DNA from: Verrucomicrobiota bacterium
Lineage (GTDB): Bacteria > Verrucomicrobiota > Verrucomicrobiia > Verrucomicrobiales > DEV007
Direction: 5' to 3'
Length of the DNA: 5,945 bases
Assembly (NCBI GenBank): GCA_020629815.1
Contig: JAHDCN010000051.1
Location: 1-5,945, forward strand
The notes below the pieces were generated by a model. That model did not search any database and was not told where the DNA came from. It saw only the letters and a list, made by a program, of their open reading frames with translations. Positions 1 to 5,765 of the stretch are shown here, piece by piece. The position numbers were made by a program, and so were the translations under genes. The stretch's first letter is position 1, and every line of letters begins with the position of its first letter.

Positions 1-2
1 GC

Positions 3-362
3 TCGGCCGATTTTAATGAGTGGGTGTGGAAAAATGCGGCCACCGATCCGAAATCGCTGCGCTACAGCTATGCGAACAAGGGCGAATACGAAATCTTCGA
101 GTGGAACCTGGGAGGCACCTTCAACTACGCGGAGATGGCGGCCCTAATCTGCCCGCGGCCGTTCATGGTTGAGAGAGGGCACTTCGACGGCGTCGCCCCG
201 GATGAATGGGTAGCCTTCGAATATGCCAAGGTGCGCAACCTGTATGCAGCGCAATTAAAGATTCCCGAACGCACTGCGATCGAATGGTTCGACGGCCCGC
301 ACTCGATCAATGGCGTGGCAACCTATGAATTTCTGGATCGATGGCTGAAGGGTGAGCAGTGA
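3..362 (+). CDS. Alpha/beta hydrolase (esterase/dienelactone hydrolase-like), C-terminal part only
   Basis: The reading frame is open from the left edge of the window, so only the last 119 residues or so are visible. A GTG at 24 is in frame but is almost certainly internal, because the coding frame continues upstream of it. The visible part fits the end of an alpha/beta-hydrolase fold. A strand followed by a Gly-His-Phe-Asp-Gly loop (about 174-191) would carry the catalytic acid, and a Gly-Pro-His-Ser-Ile-Asn-Gly segment (about 295-315) would carry the catalytic histidine, followed by a last helix ending in Leu-Asp-Arg-Trp-Leu. The nucleophile serine elbow lies outside the window. I associate this pattern (RPFMVERGH, then DEWVA, then GPH) with uncharacterised, often exported hydrolases of Planctomycetota and Verrucomicrobiota. 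The substrate is unknown; an ester of a carbohydrate is a guess. Fold assignment is fairly sure, function is not. Confidence 0.75.
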   Translation, partial: SADFNEWVWKNAATDPKSLRYSYANKGEYEIFEWNLGGTFNYAEMAALICPRPFMVERGHFDGVAPDEWVAFEYAKVRNLYAAQLKIPERTAIEWFDGPHSINGVATYEFLDRWLKGEQ

Positions 363-422
363 AAAGATGGCGGTTTCGGCAAACTAACAAAATGTTCAAA
401 TTAATCTTAGAAACCTTAATAA

Positions 423-440
423 TTTATTGAAATTAATAAA
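423..440. repeat. AT-rich dyad overlapping the -35 box
   Basis: TTTATT (423-428) and AATAAA (435-440) are perfect inverted arms of 6 bp around a 6-bp centre. The dyad covers the whole -35 element of the ftsK promoter, which is where a repressor site could sit. The region is so AT-rich that such a dyad could easily arise by chance, so this is a weak call. Confidence 0.25.
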
Positions 441-455
441 ATTTTGCGCCATAAT
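427..455 (+). promoter_or_regulatory. Sigma-70-type promoter of ftsK
   Basis: TTGAAA at 427-432 is followed after exactly 17 bp by CATAAT at 450-455. Each box matches the sigma-70 consensus at five of six positions. The DNA upstream (about 385-426) is very AT-rich and could act as an UP element. Transcription would start near 461-463, giving a leader of about 33 nt before the ATG at 495. The position between the end of one gene and the start of ftsK makes chance less likely. An AT-rich dyad (423-440) covers the -35 box. Confidence 0.7.
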
Positions 456-471
456 CCATAAGAAGGCCCTC

Positions 472-484
472 TTTTTTCAAAAAA
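472..484 (+). repeat. T6-C-A6 palindrome in the ftsK leader
   Basis: Six T, one C and six A form a perfect 13-bp palindrome within the predicted leader, 10 nt before the ATG of ftsK. With a one-base centre it could fold only by opening the inner pairs, so a stable RNA hairpin is unlikely. The A-run may keep the initiation region unstructured, which could matter because no Shine-Dalgarno sequence is present. Confidence 0.4.
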
Positions 485-494
485 CTCTCGGACT

Positions 495-3125
495 ATGGCT
501 GCGCGGAAAGCAACTCGGAAAACTAATAAGCGGAAGACCCCTGTAAAACGAAAGCAGCGTAGTAGACGAGTTCACGTAAAAGCCAAAGCCACTCCGGCTA
601 AAAAGAAGGCGGCGCCAAGGAAAAAGAAAACAACAGCGAAGAAGAGCAGTCCTTTGGGGGCCTACGCGTGCGCCGAGATTGTCGCGCTTTGTCTCGGAGG
701 GGTCTGTATCATGCTGCTACTGGCGCTTGTGTCTTACTCTCCGACAGACCTTCCGGACTGGGTTCCATTCAGCGCTAAGGCAAGCGCCGGTCACGTGATT
801 GGCAATTTTATCGGTCCGGTGGGTGCTGTGGTGGCCGGTTATTCGTATTTCTTCTTTGGTGCTGCGAGCTTTTTGGTTCCGGCTGTGATTGCCTGGTGGG
901 CTATCCAGATTCTTAACGGCGCCCGTCCGTTTCACTTCCGCAACATTGCATTCTTTTTCGTTCTTCTCGGTTCGGCAGCCTGCCTTCTAGAGTATCAGAC
1001 GATGTTCTTTGAAAACTGGGCCCGCCAATACAATCTACCCCGAAGCGCTGGTGGATTGTTTGGCTATGGTTTCGGCCACAAGGTGGTGGAACGAATGATG
1101 GGGCCCGCAGGTTCGTTGATTCTCAGTCTTTTGTGCTATCTCGTCGCTTTGATCGTGATCACCGGTATTCACCCGTTCCATTTTGGTATGATGGTGAAGC
1201 AGCGTTGTGGGGAGTTGCTTGCTTCCCGGCCCGACAGTGGCTGGATTCGATCCGGATTGGGATGGTTTCCTGCCGTTACCAGCAAGTATGCGGAGAAAGT
1301 TGCCAATCAGTCTACGGCTGTTGCCAAAGAAGAGAAGAAGCCCGCGCCTGCACCGAGGAAAGAAAAGACAAAGAAAGAGCCGGTAGACGAAACTCCGGAA
1401 TTGCCATTGGAAGCTCCCTCGCCTGACCGAAAAATCATCGATGCTTCGCAGAGGAAACGGGGAGCCGGAGCGTCGGCAGAATTGTTTCCGGAAGGTAAGA
1501 AGTCTTCCGGTATGCTTACCGGTGGGCATTTCATGGACTACAAACTTCCTCCACTGAATTTGCTGGGATACAGCGACGAAGATGAAGAGAATGAAACTGA
1601 TGAAGGAGCGTTGATCGAGTTGCAAAACACAATCGTAAACACGCTCGATACTTTTGGTGTCAAAGTGGATGCCGGTGACATTACTAAAGGGCCCACGATT
1701 ACACGGTATGAGGTCTATCCGGCTCCCGGCCTTCGTGTGAACAAGATCACTTCTCTTACGGCCGATCTGGCTCGCGCGACTCGTGCAGAGAAGATCAATA
1801 TTCTCGCGCCGGTTCCGGGCAAGGACACCGTCGGTATTGAAATTGCCAACTCTAACCGGGTCGCTGTTGCCTTGCGGGAACTGTTTGAAGACGACGCATT
1901 TCGGAAATCCAAAGCCAAGCTCCCTCTCGCACTGGGTAAAGATGTGTATGGCAGAACGATTGTCGGTGATCTGGCCAAGATGCCCCACCTGCTCGTGGCC
2001 GGTGCTACAGGATCCGGTAAGAGTGTCTGTATCAACGGCATCATCGCCAGCCTTCTGTACCGGTTCACTCCGGATGAGCTGCGTTTCATCATGATCGACC
2101 CGAAAGTGGTGGAGATGCAGCTCTACAATGACCTTCCTCACATGGTTGTCCCGGTCGTGACTGATCCGAAAAAGGTTCTGCTTGCACTCCGTTGGGTGAT
2201 CAATGAAATGGAGCGGCGCTACGCGCTCTTTGCGAAAATGGGAACCCGTAATTTTGACGGGTTCAACGAAATGCGGGCAAAGCAGCGGGCTGAGGAGGAA
2301 AGCTCTGAGAAAGAGGCTGAAGTGGTTGCCCACGAAGTCGTGGTAGCGGATGAATTGGAAGCGGAAACCGGCTTTGCCAAGGATTCAGATATTGGCGGTC
2401 CTCCCCCGAGAGGAACATCGCCTTCTGGTGGGGATGACGATGGCGAAGAGATCCCCGACAGTTTGCCTTACATCGTCGTGATCATTGATGAGCTTGCCGA
2501 CCTGATGCAAACTGCACCTGCGGATGTGGAAACCGGGATTGCCCGGATTGCGCAAAAAGCACGGGCGGCGGGGATTCACCTGATTGTTGCTACGCAAACT
2601 CCGCGTGCGGATGTCGTCACTGGTATCATCAAGGCGAACGTTCCATCCCGTATTGCGTTTCAGGTTTCGTCGAAAATGGATAGCCGGATTATCCTCGATG
2701 AAAACGGAGCGGAAAACCTGGTCGGCAAAGGTGATATGCTTTACCTGCCTCCCGGCAGCGCGCAGTTGGTGAGGGCGCAGGGCGCTTTGATCACGGATGA
2801 GGAGGCTCAGGATCTTGTGGATGCCTGCGCCGCTCAAGGTTCACCCAAGTTTGAAGAAGAGGCTCAACAGCAGATTGAGAATGGCGGTGGTGAAGATGGC
2901 GAGGATGATATTTCGGAAGCCGATGAAGAACTGATTGAGAAGTGTCTTGATGTGATTCATACGGAGAAGAAGGCATCTACCTCACTTCTTCAGAGACGAC
3001 TTCGACTAGGCTATACGCGTGCAGCCAGGATGATCGATATATTGGAAAGTCGGGGAATTATCGGGCCGGGTGATGGCGCAAAGCCACGGGAAATACTGGT
3101 CGATCTTTCGGATGATTTCGGCTAA
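495..3125 (+). CDS. ftsK: DNA translocase FtsK (4TM, RecA-type motor, gamma winged helix)
   Basis: FtsK is a septum-anchored, ATP-driven hexameric pump that moves chromosome ends apart before division and, through its gamma domain, activates XerCD recombination at dif. The 876 residues show these parts in order. Residues 1-52 are a Lys/Arg-rich tail with no acidic residue. Hydrophobic segments lie near 57-81, 107-140, 149-167 and 205-226 (the 4TM anchor). A charged Pro/Lys linker spans about 270-350. The alpha domain covers about 370-460. The motor has Walker A GATGSGKS at 503-510 and Walker B with D665 and E666. The gamma winged helix covers about 806-876, with LGYTRAAR around 838-845. The length is normal for the family. 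ATG 495 is the first start after an in-frame TAA at 459-461, and no other start before TM1 is evident except TTG at 654, which would remove exactly the basic tail. No Shine-Dalgarno sequence is visible. Oddities are an acidic insert at about 593-655 and ATQTPRAD where E. coli FtsK has ATQRPSVD. Confidence 0.96.
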   Translation: MAARKATRKTNKRKTPVKRKQRSRRVHVKAKATPAKKKAAPRKKKTTAKKSSPLGAYACAEIVALCLGGVCIMLLLALVSYSPTDLPDWVPFSAKASAGHVIGNFIGPVGAVVAGYSYFFFGAASFLVPAVIAWWAIQILNGARPFHFRNIAFFFVLLGSAACLLEYQTMFFENWARQYNLPRSAGGLFGYGFGHKVVERMMGPAGSLILSLLCYLVALIVITGIHPFHFGMMVKQRCGELLASRPDSGWIRSGLGWFPAVTSKYAEKVANQSTAVAKEEKKPAPAPRKEKTKKEPVDETPELPLEAPSPDRKIIDASQRKRGAGASAELFPEGKKSSGMLTGGHFMDYKLPPLNLLGYSDEDEENETDEGALIELQNTIVNTLDTFGVKVDAGDITKGPTITRYEVYPAPGLRVNKITSLTADLARATRAEKINILAPVPGKDTVGIEIANSNRVAVALRELFEDDAFRKSKAKLPLALGKDVYGRTIVGDLAKMPHLLVAGATGSGKSVCINGIIASLLYRFTPDELRFIMIDPKVVEMQLYNDLPHMVVPVVTDPKKVLLALRWVINEMERRYALFAKMGTRNFDGFNEMRAKQRAEEESSEKEAEVVAHEVVVADELEAETGFAKDSDIGGPPPRGTSPSGGDDDGEEIPDSLPYIVVIIDELADLMQTAPADVETGIARIAQKARAAGIHLIVATQTPRADVVTGIIKANVPSRIAFQVSSKMDSRIILDENGAENLVGKGDMLYLPPGSAQLVRAQGALITDEEAQDLVDACAAQGSPKFEEEAQQQIENGGGEDGEDDISEADEELIEKCLDVIHTEKKASTSLLQRRLRLGYTRAARMIDILESRGIIGPGDGAKPREILVDLSDDFG

Positions 3126-3138
3126 TCTAACAGGGCGC

Positions 3139-3180
3139 GTCACTTGTTTTTCCCGGGAATACAGAATCGAAACGAGTGAC
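3139..3180 (+). terminator. Imperfect 11-bp hairpin between ftsK and the RodZ-like gene; possible terminator or attenuator
   Basis: GTCACTTGTTT (3139-3149) pairs with AAACGAGTGAC (3170-3180) over 11 positions, ten Watson-Crick pairs and one G-U wobble in RNA. The 20-nt loop contains the perfect 10-bp palindrome TTCCCGGGAA (3150-3159). The stem starts 13 nt after the ftsK stop and is followed by TTATTTGT, a broken T-tract. That fits a weak factor-independent terminator or an attenuator ahead of the next gene. The long loop, low GC of the stem and interrupted T-run argue against an efficient terminator. A DNA-level operator is the alternative. Confidence 0.4.
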
Positions 3181-3209
3181 TTATTTGTCCGGATTTTGCT
3201 CTGACGAAT

Positions 3210-3216
3210 AAGGAAA
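3210..3216 (+). promoter_or_regulatory. Shine-Dalgarno sequence of the RodZ-like gene
   Basis: AAGGAAA lies 9 nt upstream of the ATG at 3226 and its AAGGA core can pair with the 16S anti-Shine-Dalgarno end. It supports this start. It is the only clear ribosome binding site among the four gene starts visible in the window. Confidence 0.6.
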
Positions 3217-3225
3217 TTTCAGCAA

Positions 3226-4065
3226 ATGGAAACGATAGGACAACAACTCAGCAAGGCACGTGAGGCCAAGGGTATGTCGGTGGAGGATGTGGTACATCAC
3301 ACCCGAATTCGGGCGAATGTTTTGCACAATATCGAGGGTGACGATTTTTCCTCATTTTCCAGCACGGCTTACGCGAAGGGTTTCATTAAAAAGTATGGTG
3401 ACTTCCTTGGTGTCGATGTGAGCGATGCTGTTTATGCGCTTGAGAGCGGAACCGGGGAGAAAATCGGCAAATCTGATTTGGATGTGGTGATGACTGACTC
3501 CGTGAAGCAGGAGATCAGTCGCAAAGAGGAATACCGGGCGCCGAAGCAGAAGACAAAACGTAAGCGCATCAAGACTGAGAAGCCGGGTGGCGCACCTGTG
3601 TTTCTGGGCTTCGTGCTCTTTGCTCTGCTGGCTTCGATTGCTGTTTTTTATTTCCTTGGATACAACGCGGAATCACCCGATGAGTTGAAGGACGAGATTT
3701 CCGGAAATCTTTCCCGTGTTGGAGCCGGGATTACCGGTCAAAATCTGGAGATCGAAAAGAACCCTTTCACCACGAAAAAATCGGTTCAGTCAGACGAGAA
3801 GACTGTAAGCGGACAACCATCTGTATCCGATCCGCAAGCATCGGTGTCTGATGCCGGAAGTTCTGAGGAAGAGGTTACTGAAGCTCCTGAACCAACTGGG
3901 TTGACTCAAGTTCCTCAGGCGATTATTCCGCCGACGCAGCCTGAGCCGGTTGCGCCAGCGCAAGACGGCACGCCTCAGCTGAAGCAAGTGACCCCGATCA
4001 AGCCGGCACAGGTTTCTGCTGAACCGGAGAAAATCTTAAAGGCGATCCCGGTAATCGAAGGTTGA
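3226..4065 (+). CDS. RodZ-like protein: HTH_25 domain, single membrane helix, disordered C-terminal tail
   Basis: The 279 residues begin with a Cro/CI-type helix-turn-helix of the HTH_25 (RodZ) kind, about residues 4-70, followed by a charged region and a strongly basic stretch (107-119). One membrane helix follows at about 123-146. The basic stretch before it predicts a cytoplasmic N-terminus by the positive-inside rule. The rest (147-279) is Ser/Pro/Gln/Glu-rich, probably disordered and outside the membrane. In E. coli, RodZ binds MreB through aromatic residues in the last helix of this domain and shapes the elongasome. Here F53 and Y57 in KGFIKKYGDF occupy a comparable i, i+4 arrangement. 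The folded C-terminal domain of RodZ (DUF4115) is not recognisable. The gene lies 100 bp downstream of ftsK on the same strand, so a shared transcript is possible. A DNA-binding membrane regulator is the alternative; the family call is firmer than the role in shape. Confidence 0.8.
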   Translation: METIGQQLSKAREAKGMSVEDVVHHTRIRANVLHNIEGDDFSSFSSTAYAKGFIKKYGDFLGVDVSDAVYALESGTGEKIGKSDLDVVMTDSVKQEISRKEEYRAPKQKTKRKRIKTEKPGGAPVFLGFVLFALLASIAVFYFLGYNAESPDELKDEISGNLSRVGAGITGQNLEIEKNPFTTKKSVQSDEKTVSGQPSVSDPQASVSDAGSSEEEVTEAPEPTGLTQVPQAIIPPTQPEPVAPAQDGTPQLKQVTPIKPAQVSAEPEKILKAIPVIEG

Positions 4066-4070
4066 TCAAT

Positions 4071-5201
4071 TTAGGAATCCTCTGACTGTCGTGGTGCAAT
4101 TTCCTCTCCCCGGCAGACTTTCAGGTACCGATCTACTGATCTTTTGTAGGAATACCAGGCACCCCTTTCACGCAGAAGATCTCTGTTGGGTGGATTGTCG
4201 GTGATCTCAATCATCGCTTTCGCCAATGCCACGGGATCTTTCATGGGAACCAAAGGACCGTATTTCCCGCCTTCCAGAATTTCATCGGGACCCATTGGAC
4301 AATCGGTGGAAACGACAGGGCAACCACAAGCGAGCGCTTCGATCAGCACGGTCGGTAAACCTTCCCACTCGGATGAAAGAACCAGGGCCGTTGCTTTGCT
4401 CAGGTAACCATAGGGATTCTGGCAAAATCCCGGCATTTCGACGTCGTCGCCAATGCCCAATTCTTCGATCTGATCTTCCAATTGCGCCCGCAGAGCGCCT
4501 TCGCCGAGAATCAAAAGTTTTCCCTCGCGGCTTTTTCGAAACTCAGCGAAAGCCTGGAGAAGATTGGGAAAATCTTTTTCCGGAGCGAGACGCCCAAGAC
4601 CGAGAAACAGAGGCTGATCACTATCGATCCATGGGTGATCCGGAATCTCTTCGGCTTTCAACAACAGAGCGTCGTTCACTACCGGATTATAAATGGTGAG
4701 AACCTTTTCCTCTGCGACACCGAGGCTTTCACAAATGTCGCGACAAACTCCGTCGGAAACTCCGACGATGATATCCGCGCCGGGATACAAAAGCTTCATC
4801 ACTTGCTTCACCACTCTGGTTTTGAAGCTTTGGCTGAGTGCTTTGCCCATCGCATTGTGCTCTACTCCAATAATTCGAGTGGAGCCCTTGGCCATTTTTC
4901 CAGCCAGAATCGCTGCGAGATTCGAGTGAAAGATATGCGCGACCAGGGCGTCAGGACGTTCCTCGCGAAGGTAGCGAGCCAGAGCCGGAACGCATGCGAT
5001 TACGCGGGGTTTTTGGAGGTTGATGGTGTTCACCCCAGTGGGCACCTGCTCGGCCATGTCTCCTTCCAACTGCCCTACCAAAAGGTCAGGTTGGTAGCCC
5101 TGATCTACCATTCCCTGAAGCAAATTCAGGGCGACTCTTTCTGCTCCGCCTCCATGCAGGCCGGGGAGAAAAAAAGCGACCTTTAGCGATGCGTTGCTCA
5201 T
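4071..5201 (-). CDS. GT4-family glycosyltransferase (GT-B fold)
   Basis: The 376-residue protein has the full two-domain GT-B layout of retaining GT4 enzymes, which move a sugar from an activated nucleotide donor to an acceptor. The N-terminal Rossmann domain opens with KVAFFLPGLHGGGAERV, including the glycine-rich GGGAERV loop at 17-23. The donor-binding C-terminal domain has GLGRLAPEKD at 201-210 (R204 and K209 fit the usual phosphate-contacting basic residues) and the E-x7-E motif with E280 and E288 in EWEGLPTVLIEAL. Length is typical and there is no signal peptide, so the enzyme is cytoplasmic or membrane-peripheral. Donor and acceptor cannot be read from the sequence; lipopolysaccharide, capsule or another surface glycan is a reasonable guess. 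The start lies 12 nt after the stop of the DUF151 gene with no Shine-Dalgarno sequence, which suggests translational coupling. Its stop lies 5 bp from the stop of the converging RodZ-like gene. Confidence 0.93.
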   Translation of the reverse strand: MSNASLKVAFFLPGLHGGGAERVALNLLQGMVDQGYQPDLLVGQLEGDMAEQVPTGVNTINLQKPRVIACVPALARYLREERPDALVAHIFHSNLAAILAGKMAKGSTRIIGVEHNAMGKALSQSFKTRVVKQVMKLLYPGADIIVGVSDGVCRDICESLGVAEEKVLTIYNPVVNDALLLKAEEIPDHPWIDSDQPLFLGLGRLAPEKDFPNLLQAFAEFRKSREGKLLILGEGALRAQLEDQIEELGIGDDVEMPGFCQNPYGYLSKATALVLSSEWEGLPTVLIEALACGCPVVSTDCPMGPDEILEGGKYGPLVPMKDPVALAKAMIEITDNPPNRDLLRERGAWYSYKRSVDRYLKVCRGEEIAPRQSEDS

Positions 5202-5213
5202 TGGGAAAAAGGC

Positions 5214-5696
5214 TTACAGCTCCGGCAGCTCCGAGCCGTCCTCTCCCTCTTCCTCGGAGCTTTCTTCCATCTTCTGCAAAACGATCGACATGTCTTCCAC
5301 CTCAGTCCAGACATGCGATGCGACATAAATTGGCGCGCCAGCCTGCACTGCCAGAGCGATGCTGTCACTGGGCCGTGCATCGATTTCCACGATCTTCCTT
5401 TCGCTCAGTTCATTCTCGGCCATGATGATCAACCGGGCGTAGTAAACTGTGTCTGAGAAGTCGCTGATCACCACCCGCTCCACTTTCGCGCCGAGAGCCA
5501 GCAGGACGTCCCCAAAGAGATCATGTGTCTGCGGGCGCGGCTTGGGTGTTTTGTGCAAAAACATGTTAATCGCCGAGCCCACGGCGTGATCCACGTAGAT
5601 AACGAAGACCTTTTCCTCATTGCCGAGGAATACAGCTGAACCGGCGCTGGTTGCCAGAACATTCTTCACATCTACAGCAGTGACTGAGTTTTCCAT
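5214..5696 (-). CDS. Bifunctional nuclease family protein (DUF151/BFN domain)
   Basis: The 160-residue protein carries one BFN/DUF151 domain at about residues 5-133. Family-typical stretches are visible: FLGNEEKVFVIYV near 23-35, RPQTHDLF near 54-61, and EIDARPSDSIALAV at about 104-117 followed by GAPIYVA. Plant and some bacterial relatives have been reported to act as DNases or RNases, but the bacterial role is poorly known, so nuclease activity is inferred from the family only. The last 20 residues are an acidic tail rich in Glu, Asp and Ser. I chose ATG 5696. A TTG at 5726 would add ten residues (MPRQRICPQR) that do not look like the domain. No Shine-Dalgarno sequence precedes either start. 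The gene lies 69 nt downstream of folP and 12 nt upstream of the glycosyltransferase, probably within one operon. Confidence 0.9.
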   Translation of the reverse strand: MENSVTAVDVKNVLATSAGSAVFLGNEEKVFVIYVDHAVGSAINMFLHKTPKPRPQTHDLFGDVLLALGAKVERVVISDFSDTVYYARLIIMAENELSERKIVEIDARPSDSIALAVQAGAPIYVASHVWTEVEDMSIVLQKMEESSEEEGEDGSELPEL

Positions 5697-5727
5697 TCGT
5701 TGAGGGCAGATACGTTGCCGGGGCAAT

Positions 5728-5755
5728 AGTATGATTTCAGATCGAAAAAGCTCAA
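5728..5755 (-). promoter_or_regulatory. Weak candidate promoter upstream of the DUF151 gene
   Basis: On the minus strand TTGAGC (5755-5750) is followed after 16 bp by CATACT (5733-5728). Each box matches the sigma-70 consensus at four of six positions. It lies in the 69-nt gap after folP and would start a transcript about 20-25 nt before the ATG at 5696. The match is modest, so read-through from folP may be the main source of transcript. Confidence 0.3.
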
Positions 5756-5765
5756 TGACTTTCGA

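Noticed and set aside
1035..2333. A 432-codon open frame on the minus strand, antisense to ftsK
   Set aside because: It lies wholly inside the well-supported ftsK gene, its translation is rich in Arg, His, Ser and Phe without a recognisable domain, and no promoter or ribosome site supports it. It is a codon-bias shadow.
3185..3211. A separate promoter for the RodZ-like gene (TTGTCC with GAATAA)
   Set aside because: The spacing is only 15 bp and the -10 match is poor; it also runs into the Shine-Dalgarno sequence, leaving almost no leader.
4482..5186. A 234-codon open frame on the plus strand, antisense to the glycosyltransferase
   Set aside because: It is fully inside a gene with clear GT4 motifs, and its translation shows no domain or family pattern.
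5697..5726. Ten-residue N-terminal extension of the DUF151 protein from TTG 5726
   Set aside because: The extra residues are unlike the domain start, no Shine-Dalgarno sequence precedes the TTG, and the ATG at 5696 begins right before the conserved region.
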